NCBI RefSeq assembly: GCF_014529535.1
Contig: NW_023503307.1
Coordinates: forward strand, 2,473,739 to 2,537,738
DNA: 64,000 nt
Source of the DNA: Bradysia coprophila
Taxonomy: Eukaryota; Arthropoda; Insecta; Diptera; Sciaridae
Reading direction: 5' to 3'
A model generated the notes under the pieces. It was given only the letters and a program-made list of their open reading frames with translations. It had not been told where the DNA came from and made no database searches. The position numbers and the translations under genes were made by a program. Positions 9,601 through 18,827 of the stretch are shown one piece after another (the stretch's first letter is position 1; each line of letters starts with the position of its first letter).

Positions 9601-11552
9601 TTGACTACCAAACTAGTAGTTGACTACTAAGCTGATACAGAGGTGGTAGAGATGTTAACTGTTTGAGAGCTGCACACCGACTGATGAAATTATTTAGGTT
9701 GCTTGCCTATTTATAATTCGATAATTTAGTAGTTGACTACCAAACTGGTAGTTGACTACCAAACTGATAGTTGACTACCAAACTGATAGTTGACTACGAA
9801 ACTGATAGAAAGTTGGTGGAGATGTTTGCTGTTCAACAGCTGGATATCGACTGATGAAACTATTCTTCCTGCTTGCCTATTTATAAAACACGTATTTGGT
9901 AGTTGGTAGATCCAGAATTGAGAAAATTGAGAAAATTTAGAGAAAGAAAAAAGACCTCACTAGGCTTATAGCCGGTCTATTCTTGTTTGGTATTTTCGTG
10001 ATCGGTGGACCATTCTGCATCGAACCTACCCGCAGGCCTTAAAAAACAAAATAATTTCATCAAAACGCTATAAATGATGGAATTTGTTTATGTACTGTCC
10101 GTTTGACAAGAGGATCGCCACGGTTCAGCCAAGGCTGTATACTTTGGGGAGGTCACGCAGACCGCCATTTTATTAGATACGCGGGAACACACCACTTCTG
10201 ATGACTTTACATATACAAAAAATTCACCACATCATCAAGACGACGAGAATCATCAGAGTAGGTGAATTTTTGTATGAAATCGGCCATTTTATCATCAACT
10301 GTGATGTGTAACCCGCGTATCTGTATCTGCGTGACCTCCCCAAAGTATACAGCCTTGGGTTCAGCAGGGGGTTTTGAACATTTGTTTTTTACACGTTGGC
10401 ACACGTGCTCTTGTCAGATTCAAGATTCTTTTTACGAAGGTTACGCTGATTATACTTTGTGAAAAAGGCCAATACCTTGCAAATATGTCACATCTTGGAC
10501 AGAATTTGACACTGCAATATCTGCAACATGAAAAAACTAAATGTTCGAAACCCCCTGAAACCCCGTGCTTCCACCTACGTAATATACACAAACTAGGTGA
10601 GCTAATCTTAATTTATACCCTACTTAACTGTTTATCAGCATTTACTTATGTGTTGACAGTGTTGACGCTGAGAGAACATTTTCGAATGCTGGACATTTAT
10701 GTACAAAAGTAGGTTCTAGATTAAGGGATACGAAAATAGACGCATTAGCGTTTTTAAGATCTTATTTTCAAAAGATAAAATATACAAAAAAAAGAATGTC
10801 AAGTAACATATCTGCGGGAAAATTGGTTTATCTTCGAGGAGGAGGGTTGTATCCTGTGCCGAAGGCAAGAGATGCAATCCTCCAAGAGGATAAACCAGTT
10901 TTCCTGCAGAAACGTAAGATATTTTATGTGTCGATGCAAAGATAAACCCAAATTCCCTCTCCAAACAGATGGTAAACAAATTCATTTCATTTCATTGAAT
11001 GAAATACCGCGTCATAAACGCGAAAAAAGTATTAAAACTGTTAAATTTAGAGAAAAAAAAGTTTTTGTATCTTAAGGTTGAAAAAACCTTGGTTAACCGG
11101 TTAACCGCGGTTTTCGGTGAAAAAAAAAGAAAAACCGAAACCGCGGTTTTTGAATCCGAGTTCGGTTTGCAATTCCTAGATGTTTGCATTCCGACATTTC
11201 TCAATAATTTCAGAGTGTCGATTTTTCAGTCATTTCCAATTAAATTAAACAAAAAAAATACGTTCACTTACGCTTCGTACGACTCGTGGGGAACCATGAT
11301 CGGAGCCAAACTAAGATAGACAAACAAAAACAGAAAAATTTTAACGAAATTTTTTACTTTAAAGACAAGTCAACATCGAAACACCTTATACTAGGCAAAC
11401 TAACGACAAAAATAGAAATAAAATGAGACGCTCACTCGTTTTCACTGGACGACACACTATCGGAAGAGTCCAACTTCTGCCTCTTTGCATCGACTGCTGG
11501 ACCTTCCTCGTCAAATTCGCTCGGCGCACTCCTTTTCCGCCCCTTCGATGAG
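6691..11552 (-). CDS. 3' exons of a gene encoding an acidic, Ser-rich C-terminus (partial)
   Basis: Three exons can be joined on the minus strand: 11552-11436, 7017-6924 and 6705-6691. The first follows a good acceptor (ttatttcag) and ends at cga|gtgagc. The second ends at gat|gtatgt. The last encodes four Glu and a TAA. The joined 74 residues begin SSKGRKRSAPSEFDEE, contain a basic AKRQKLD stretch that could be a nuclear localisation signal, then become strongly acidic and end IDEEEE. This suggests a nuclear protein, but the family is not recognised. The second acceptor (cgtccag) was chosen because it keeps the acidic frame; a nearer AG (aatacag, 7027) gives an arginine-rich frame. Without the first splice, the frame would stop at a TGA two bases past the donor. 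Upstream exons, needed to supply the start, were not found below 18 kb. The intron 7018-11435 is full of transposons. Confidence 0.5.
9240..9958. repeat. Repeat with nested minisatellite of TAGTTGACTACCAA subunits
   Basis: The block is bounded by an inverted pair, aggtcttttttctttt near 9239 and aaagaaaaaagacct at about 9943. Inside is a higher-order repeat whose landmark gagatgtt...ctgatgaaa...gcttgcctattta recurs near 9518, 9647 and 9818. These are separated by variable numbers of a 19-20 bp subunit containing the palindrome tagttgacta; four to five subunits are consecutive at 9730-9800. A gtctgtctgtc run lies near 9288. A similar run occurs near 30811. No coding capacity. Confidence 0.75.
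10130..10357. mobile_element. hAT-like MITE, family 1 copy A, with 8-bp target duplication
   Basis: Ends caaggctgtatactttgg and the complement ccaaagtatacagccttg are inverted over about 40 bp, including ggtcacgcag. The element is flanked by ggttcagc at 10122-10129 and 10358-10365. Length is 228 bp. A second complete copy lies at 62322-62522 with its own duplication, and one isolated end occurs at 51955-51992. The 8-bp duplication and the CA start suggest hAT. Confidence 0.92.
10365..10557. mobile_element. Short element with hAT-like CAGGGGG termini
   Basis: Left end cagggggttttgaacatttg (10365-10384) is the inverted counterpart of aaatgttcgaaaccccctg (10539-10557). CAGGG ends are typical of hAT. 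No matching 8-bp flanks are seen, and the left end abuts the target duplication of the neighbouring MITE, so that side may have been disturbed. A hAT transposase remnant lies 75 bp downstream. Confidence 0.7.
10632..10769 (+). pseudogene. hAT transposase C-terminal (dimerisation domain) remnant
   Basis: One plus-strand frame reads FISIYLCVDSVDAERTFSNA, then GHLCTKVGSRLRDTKIDALA and FLRSYFQKIK. This matches the conserved hATC dimerisation region, where a small-residue stretch precedes (S/A)ERxFSxAG and a later (L)RSRL...ALxFLRS block. Only about 45 codons remain. There is no upstream catalytic domain, so it is a fossil. The hAT-like ends just upstream suggest it is part of a decayed autonomous copy. 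The recognition rests on the family pattern, not on a search. Confidence 0.8.
10811..10910. repeat. Palindromic (foldback) repeat, 100 bp
   Basis: Arms of 33 bp, tctgcgggaaaattggttta at 10811 and the complement ending ccagttttcctgcaga at 10910, pair with a few mismatches. They could form a hairpin. No target duplication was clear. Confidence 0.75.
11093..11154. repeat. Small palindrome with AACCGCGGTTTTCGG arms
   Basis: The words ggttaaccggttaaccgcgg and ccgaaaccgcggttttt form overlapping palindromes around a poly-A spacer. It lies about 320 bp downstream of the hAT transposase remnant and could belong to the same decayed element. Confidence 0.5.
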
Positions 11553-11606
11553 CTGAAATAATAAGAACTCAAAGGAGTTTTCGACCACTTATAGACCAAA
11601 TTCTGT

Positions 11607-11838
11607 GCGTACTACCACGGCAGAGTAAAATAAACCAGACAATGGCGGTTCAATTTTGCAACATCAAATAAGGGACCTAATACACCGTATGATAATGAAC
11701 TCAAGTGAAGACTAACATAAATCGAATGATTTTAAAAATAATTTAATTCACAAAACACAAAGGCTACTAGATAATACAGGTCCCTAGTCACATTAAGCGC
11801 TCCTGCCTGGTTTACTTACTCTGGCGTGGTACTACGAA
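11607..11838. mobile_element. MITE-like element with TACCACG...CAGAGTAA inverted ends
   Basis: Left end cgtactaccacggcagagta (11609) pairs with the right end tactctggcgtggtactacg (11819-11838) over about 30 bp including ctggttta, with a few mismatches. An internal aagggacctaata block recurs at 20116-20128 in intron 1 of the proline-rich gene. The element sits just upstream of the 11552 exon. No clean target duplication was identified. Confidence 0.7.
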
Positions 11839-12300
11839 ATCAACAAGGAGGGTAGACATACATTCAATTTGTGTTCTACAACAAAGGAAAAAAGTGTTCG
11901 TTGATAAATCGAAGAAAAATCAAGTCAATGTTAATGAACGTACAATGAGTGTACAAATTCGAGAATATATAGAGAGCACAGCTCGATAAATGTTTTTGTT
12001 TTGTTTTGTTTTTTTTTTTTTTTTTTTTTTTTATGAAAAAAGCGGTGACCGTAGATTACAGTATTTGTTGTTGCACTTTTCGAAAAAATCTTCGAAAACA
12101 ACTACACTTCACGCTGACATGTTTTTGTTGGCGCACACGCAACTGCTTTCCACACACTGACATCATTCATTGAACCAAATGAATGAAAAAGATAAAAAGG
12201 GGGGTAAACCACTAGTTGAATTTAGTTGAATTGTTGAAACAGCTCTAGAACAAAAATTGAAATTGCTTAGCTGCCTCAAAACAAACAAAAATAGTACATT

Positions 12301-12420
12301 ACTATACCAGTGATGTAATTTGATATCTCATATCGAGATGAGTAGAAGTATCAGAGGGCTTCAGCCCGAGGTACTTTTACTCATCGTGATACGATATATC
12401 AAATTATTTCACAAGTATAA
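12301..12420. repeat. Imperfect palindrome, about 120 bp
   Basis: cagtgatgtaatttgatat (12310) pairs with atatcaaattatttcac (12396-12412), and gatgagtagaagta with tacttttactcatc inside. The centre is cttcagcccgagg. This resembles other foldback repeats here that have GC-rich centres (15829-15952, 43971-44061). Confidence 0.75.
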
Positions 12421-13035
12421 CGTTTTACTTTACGAGCGAGGGAAAAGGTTTTTACTAGTGAGGAAAAAGCCACATTACCTCACTAGTAAAGTAAAATAAT
12501 TTTCTCGAATTGTTGGGACACATTATGACTAGTGGTTTCCCCTTGAGGGATTCTTTTGAAAAACAGCCTGCCGAAATCGGACGCATTTTCTAGTGGATTT
12601 TTTGATATGTGCCTAGATAGGTACTGGTCCCTAGATGCCAAAACCACTTTCAAAAAAATTCGTCTAAGTTTGAGTGGCTAGTGAGAGGTGACCAAAAACT
12701 GAAAACATGCACTTTTCTTATGGAAATTTCTCGTAGGCCACGAAACGTACAAGGTCGTGTGGGGTGTCATTAGAAAGGTAATTGCATGTACTTTCGAGGC
12801 AGATTGGGTCTTGTTGGGTTTAAAATTCATCCAAACTGAGTTATGAGCACTTGAAAGTATGGGTGAAAAATGTATAATTTCGGCGAACTTCTAACGGTTC
12901 CCGTGCATCCGAAAAGCAACAGAAACACAAAAAAAACTGTTTTCCCCAATTGATACTGGTCTTATCTTTTTAATAATACCAAACATGCATGGGTAAAATT
13001 TCGATGAATGTGGTTTTAGAATGAAAATTTGATGC
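12421..13035. other. Repeat-like sequence, no gene seen
   Basis: Contains a second inverted pair (ttttactagtgaggaaaaag near 12449 against cctcactagtaaagtaaa near 12478). The remainder shows no supported coding frame and directly adjoins the next palindrome, so it may be part of one larger element. Confidence 0.45.
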
Positions 13036-13376
13036 TCAGTATTGCTACTCAAAAAATTTCGTGAAATTTTCCATGAAAAAATATTTTTTGCAGCAATTTT
13101 AGCTGTAGTTCACTTTTTCGAAAACGTTGTATCTAAAAGAATGCAAATTAACGTATTTCTGCTTGAAAAAACCCTGAAATTTAATTTACGTAACCTTAAG
13201 GTTTTCAATGCCAACGAGTGATGTAAGCAAATTTATATTCCAGTGATAATTTTAAGCAGAAATACGTTGCTTTACATTGCTTTCGATACATTGACTTCGA
13301 AAAAGTGAACTAAAATTGCTGCAAAAAATATTTTTTCATCAAACACTTCGCATGAACTAAATTTTTTGAGTAGCGA
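13036..13376. repeat. Long imperfect palindrome, about 340 bp
   Basis: gctactcaaaaaatttcgtg (13043) to gtatttctgcttgaa (about 13171) reappears inverted from ttaagcagaaatacgtt (13253) to aaattttttgagtagc (13376). Arms of about 125 bp are roughly 85 percent alike by eye, with a spacer near 80 bp. It is probably a long-TIR non-autonomous element. Confidence 0.8.
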
Positions 13377-15828
13377 AACTAGACTTTCCTAATTACTTCC
13401 TAATTTTTAAATGATGAAGATCTAATTGAGTTCGATGATCGTTGCTAATTTCTATTATTATTAGTAAAAGTATAGCTCATCTGCACGACTGGATTTACTG
13501 GCGATGATATGATTCAAGAGAAAGGACAGTATATAATTTCTATAGCCGATAAAGTCGATAGCCAGTAGCTTTATTACGAAAAGAAGAAGTAAATATTTTC
13601 ACTACGGTCATTTCAAAAGAAAGAAAGAAATGAAAAAAAAAACACAGAAAGAATCACCAACGAATATTAATGCAAATATATTTATGAATATGTTTATCGA
13701 TTCATTGTTTTATCAATACTTTATTGACATCAGATCTTAGTCGAAAGTAAAAGTGGTTGACTTCTTACACAGAAAACGTTTAACGTTACAGACAAAGTAA
13801 AAGTAATTAAATGTTTGAACATGCATACGAAAATGCATTAATCAGCGGCTGATGTCACCAGAAACAATGTACCATACACTACCATAAAAATGTACCATCT
13901 TTTCAACAAATATTTATCACGTTAAATATGTCGCGGAAAGAAATGTCGAAAAACACATTGCATTAACGTAAACTATTTCTATTTGGTATGTTCCGAGTCG
14001 CCTTGTCTGACTGTTTAATTTTTTAAACGCTACCGGAATAATTAAAGAAAGATAGAAAAAAAATATCAATGCATCGATGTAAGGAGCATTATCTCCGACA
14101 TTTCACTAATAAAATAGCCACATCGAGTAATTTATATTATATGTTGTGTCTGATTGAGATTCCATACAATTTAGTGCTGACTGTTGTGCAGAATATCAAA
14201 TTATTTAGATTGTTGCATTCTTTATGAAACCGAAATTTATGTTGTAATCATTCAGACTCTCCACCGAGAATACTAAATATATCCAAAATTGGCTGTTAAG
14301 TAATCGCATTAATGGTGAAAGTCAATTGAATGACAAATCGGTTCTGCAGAATTATGTTTCGCATTATAGCCAATGTCCATCTCATCTTCATTTCACTTTT
14401 TACATATATTCTCTTCAAATGTACAAAATTGTGCACAGGCTAGACCCGGCATCGTATCAAATTATTTTTGTTTCCAAAAAAAATAATTTTTAAACATTTT
14501 CTTTTCTTCACGATTCATCATAACATTCATTTCACTCAAACGCCACATAGTATATCAAGCGCAAGCTTCCGATTCATCAGGAAGTTCAAAAGAACGGGCA
14601 CCATTACAAAGTACATTGTAAACTATAGTAAACAATCTACCTGAAAGTACACCAACACCACACGTTTCTCGAAAACAAGATCGAAATCGTGAGCGCCAAA
14701 TTGTTGCTGTTTGTGTTGCATTGTTATAAATATCGTGGAATCAGGGTCACCAATTCAACAAACAACATTGAAAGTGCTCTCCGCGCGGTATTCCATCTTG
14801 TGTATATATATATAACATAATATATGTATTCATATCCATATCGTATTGTGATTTGACAGAGACTTCAATTTAATAATTCGCAAATTCCGAAATTATATGA
14901 GAAATTTATTTGTCTTTGCTTGGGTGTTGTATATGCAAAGGAATTAAATGAATGGGTGAGGTATTGATGAAAAGTTTAGGTGTGCTATACTCTCGCACTC
15001 GACATGTTTACTTGATGAGCGAAATATTGAAATTAATATTTTTTTATTGTTTCTTCGGAAAATCGGTTGTTGCCGGTGTGTATCATCATTCATTAGTTTT
15101 AAGTTTATGCATGTGAATTGTCCCAATAAAAATGTTCATTGTTTTGCGCGGATATATTTTTGAAATAAATTATTCAGCTTGGCAATTTTCCAGTCATAAT
15201 TTAACACATTATTTAATTCCAAAGAAAAATGAACGTTTAATGGAAAGTTGCGAAGCGTATGCGAAGCACTCGATTGAAAATTAGCAAAATAAAAACGCAT
15301 TATCATCTGTTACTTCCTATATAACTACTAGGACCTCATAAGTGTGTGTGATTTTTGGTCAATGTGGAAACAACTTTCACTCTTAAGACAATAATTCTTA
15401 CGTTTCAAGATTTTTCTAAAAGTAATCAAGAGGAGCGTTGCATGTATATTTATGCTATAGAAGTGTCTTTCTTCTTCCTCTTTATTAATTTCGATTTAAC
15501 TTTTGGTCTTCCTTGTAATTTAGAAAAACCAACGTAATATTGTCTGCTACATATTCACATATTTAAAGGTTTCAATGTAAACACTTATAATGTTATCTTT
15601 GATCCATCCGACTGTTAGAGGCATTATAAAGACGAAAAAAGTTGACTCGATTGATTACTCTCTGTGGTAGACAACGTTGGTCAATTTAGTGAATAGTGAA
15701 CATGACAGTGTAGGTTACATTATTTATCCGAAGAACATAAATGCAGCTTTTACCGACGATTTAAATACACGAAAAAAGAAGATATTCGCATCGAAAATTT
15801 TCCGTAACTCGAACCGTTATTAGTTATT
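13377..15828. other. Intergenic, no gene recognised
   Basis: AT-rich sequence with simple TA runs (for example 14802-14828). The frames present lack domains and splice context. I see nothing else in it. Confidence 0.5.
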
Positions 15829-16330
15829 TATCTACCAAGGTAGGTATGAAGGTATTTTTTCGTACTAGATGTCGATTGTCGATCCGAGGCGAAGCCGAGG
15901 TCGACAAGACGTCGTGTGCGAAAAAATACCGGCATACCTACCGTGGTAGATACAACGTTTTTCACAATTTCGGGCCATAATCACCTTTCCAATGCAAAAC
16001 ATGTCCTACATTTTGATCCAAAATTCTTGTGTATACAGATATTTATTTGAACGCTTCAACAATACGTTCGGTATAATTGTGTAACTCTATAGCCGAATGG
16101 CTATAGTCGCTGCTTTGTGTTCAAAAACCTTTTGGTGTCTGGGGTTCGATTTCTGGTCAATGCATGATTTTTATTTATAAAAATTTAGGTAATAGGTTCT
16201 TTAGCGTGCGAAAAAAAAGTTGATATCCAGTGTCCAGGAATACAGTGAAATAAATACCTTCAAAACGACATTAAATGGATGCATGGAAAGGTGATGATTA
16301 TGGACCGGAATTGCGAAAAGTTATTTATGC
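15829..16330. repeat. Compound foldback element with a tRNA-like centre
   Basis: Two nested structures. First, tatctaccaaggtaggtatg (15829) pairs with catacctaccgtggtagata (15930-15951) around a ccgaggcgaagccgagg core. Second, ttcacaatttcgggccataa (about 15960) pairs with the region at 16282-16325, which carries aaaggtgatgattatgg and cggaattgcgaaaa. The space between these outer arms contains the tRNA-like segment at 16090-16151. The pattern suggests a foldback element that captured, or was built around, a tRNA-derived sequence. Confidence 0.65.
16085..16160 (+). repeat. tRNA-like (SINE-type) segment with Pol III box A and box B
   Basis: tagccgaatggct (16090-16102) fits the box A consensus and ggttcgatttc (16143-16153) the box B consensus, separated by about 40 bp as in tRNAs. 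The D-arm resembles class II tRNAs (xGCCGAATGGx). No clean acceptor stem is visible, so this is a tRNA-derived repeat head rather than a working tRNA gene. Confidence 0.6.
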
Positions 16331-17383
16331 TACAAGAACTGTAAAGGGTGTTTTATGTTCGGGGAATGGTAAATGGTTCGAGAGGAAGTCGAAACTATAA
16401 ACTATAAAAAAAACTCAGAGATTCTTCAAAATCCTTAAATTCTAGAACAGGGAGCATGTTTCCGTGTAAATATGAAACTCGGTTAAGTCGATTGTCATGG
16501 AAATACGTGTGATTATTTACTCTAAATAAATAATAATTTCGATGTATTTTTACATGAAGAACATGTGGTGACTTCACTGTTACGGACATATCTCCGGAAC
16601 GAGCTGCCCGATTCAATAAAGAAAAAACGTAGCTCTTTAAATTCTCTATAAACCTTTTGAAGTAAGTTTTTGCGAATTTACAGTCTTTCTATCGGTTTCA
16701 GAGATTTTCCTTTAGGAAAAAAATATTTTTCGACCAATTTTTTGGATTCAAATGTCAAAAAAATAAATTCCACAAAAAAATGTAGACTTCTCTATAACTT
16801 ATCCTTTGGAAGTGGATTGATATATCTTCTCGCTTACGAATGAAAAATCATACAAAAAAGGGACTTTGGGGCCGCTCACCAGACAACCATTGAGCTGCCG
16901 TCTTAGCCCCACATCAATTTTGAATCAGGAATCGATACGGAACAACCTATAATCTTCATTTTAACGATTTTGTAAGATGCACGATTTTTTGCCTAAGCAG
17001 GTCCACTATTATATCGATCAAAGTATTTTTAATCTGTAGATTTCAAATCTGTTACTTCAATTTTTTTAACATTTTACTTTTATATGAAGGACCATATTAC
17101 CCAGACCTTGTCATTATTTTTGTAGTCGTTATCGATAACAGATGAATAGTCGTATGTGACAGGTTAAGCACTCCATATTCCAAATATTAGAGTTTGTCAA
17201 TAAATCGAACTAACCAGATCTAAATGTCGTAGCGTAAAATCTTTCTAGAGGATACAGCCGGACAAGATTGTGACGGTACTGGCAATGGATTGAAACCGAC
17301 AGAGATACTAATTTTCATCATTTATCATTTCTAAGTGACTAGTTTTCCATCAAGAACTTGAAGTCTTTTACTCCATTTGCTAG
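16331..17383. other. Intergenic, mostly unannotated
   Basis: The motif cgttatcgataacagatga at 17134-17152 recurs at 17565-17583 (one change) and, shortened, near 61736, so part of this stretch belongs to a dispersed family. No gene is supported. Confidence 0.45.
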
Positions 17384-17541
17384 AGCCATGTGCATTTAAA
17401 ATTACTGACAAATTATAAATTTCTTATTTCTCTTATTTTGCTTACTTATCTCATTCCTCCACATACTCGTTATGGTGAAATGAAAGAAGTTGGAAAAATA
17501 AGAAATTTATAATATGACGGTACTTTTAAATGTGTATGGCT
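17384..17541. mobile_element. Foldback MITE-like repeat, 158 bp
   Basis: agccatgtgcatttaaaa (17384) and its counterpart ttttaaatgtgtatggct (17524-17541) begin arms of about 46 bp that continue through attataaatttcttattt. A few mismatches are present. Flanking duplications are not evident. Confidence 0.75.
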
Positions 17542-18355
17542 GATAACAAAATCGAGTTTTGTCTTCGTTATTGATAACAGATGATCCGAAAGATTGTTTT
17601 GAAAAAATAAATCAATTAATTGATTATGTGTGATCCGCTGCACCTGAAAGCTGAATGGGTGGTGTAATCTGCTATCCTATCAACACAATTTATTTTGCTA
17701 ATTCTTTCTAAGACTCGTCAATATCGTAATACGCAAATAGATCCAACGATTTACCGAAAATCGTTTACAAAAAAATCTTTTGTTTCGCACAGCATTTGTG
17801 TGAGTCGACTAAAAAGGAAATCTCATGGTATTTTAAGAGCACGTTCGAAAAATATGAAGGTCCTTAATTTCTGTTGCACATGAACGGAAAACATTTAACA
17901 AAAGAAATTATGAATACCCTTCTTCACAGAAAATCATGAAATTTTTTTTTTAAATAGAAACGAACTGATCATCTCAGACTAATTCGAAAAAAGAAAAAAA
18001 AAACCAATCCATTTAAATGCATTTTTTTAAAAGAAATAAAAGAAGAAAAAAAATGTTGAACAAGAAGTAGTTATAAACCGAAATATTCCACAATAAAAGG
18101 TTTTCTTTTATTTCCTTACACCCTAATGATGATGAATCTTCCACATAATATTATATTGATAAATTAAAAATATGAATCGGTCTAAGTTCACACAATACAA
18201 ACCATTGAATTTGATCAACTTTTTTCAAATCCGATCGGTCTCTTCAGCGAGTCTTCAACATCTTCAAATTATACATATATAACGAACTTATGTCTTCAAA
18301 TAAATATTCAACAGGTAAAGAGTAGAAGTGAAGAAGGAAAAAAATGGGTCACTAG

Positions 18356-18827
18356 GTATATAACCATATTACAACGTCTAGCTATGTTATTTCGTCTTTG
18401 CGCTTCGAGTATGTTGGATGCGTTTTTATATTTGCCGTCAGTTGTTTATATACTGTGTGTGCTTTGAAAATGAAATGCATTGCGATGTATGAACGTTTTT
18501 TACGATGCATTTTCTATTTGATGTGTTAATTGAATAGTGAAGTAAGTGCGGTGTAGGAGTGAGGCGATCGATAAAATAATAATAATAATTGATGTGCTAA
18601 GTGTTTGATTGAATTTTAAATTAGTTGATTATCAAAAATTACGAGAAAAAAAATATTCAGTTGATAAAAAAGTGACCGAAAAGTTTTCTATATTCAAACA
18701 CGAAATATCAAAAGAAATAAAATATCAAAGGATTTCAACAATATTATAATGGATTGAAAAGGATTACGATATTTTTGAGTGAACACCTGCACAATTTGGA
18801 AATAAAGGATAATATATTTTAACAATA
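18356..18827 (+). promoter_or_regulatory. Putative promoter and 5' UTR of the proline-rich secreted protein gene
   Basis: A TATA-like gtatataac lies at 18356-18364 and an initiator-like tcagttg at about 18438. The transcript then runs to the ATG at 18828, which is followed directly by the splice donor gtaagt. Which core element is used cannot be decided from sequence alone. Confidence 0.35.

Noticed and set aside
9465..9900. Regularly spaced short palindromic repeats, superficially CRISPR-like
   Set aside because: Subunits are adjacent without unique spacers and the host is a eukaryote; it is a minisatellite.
10374..10712. Plus-strand frame of 112 codons
   Set aside because: It runs across a MITE-like element and only overlaps the hAT remnant in a different frame; composition is not coding-like.
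12123..12166. Possible first exon (ATG ATG TCA GTG) for the acidic minus-strand gene
   Set aside because: No splice donor in the correct phase was found and the peptide is basic and short; probably chance.
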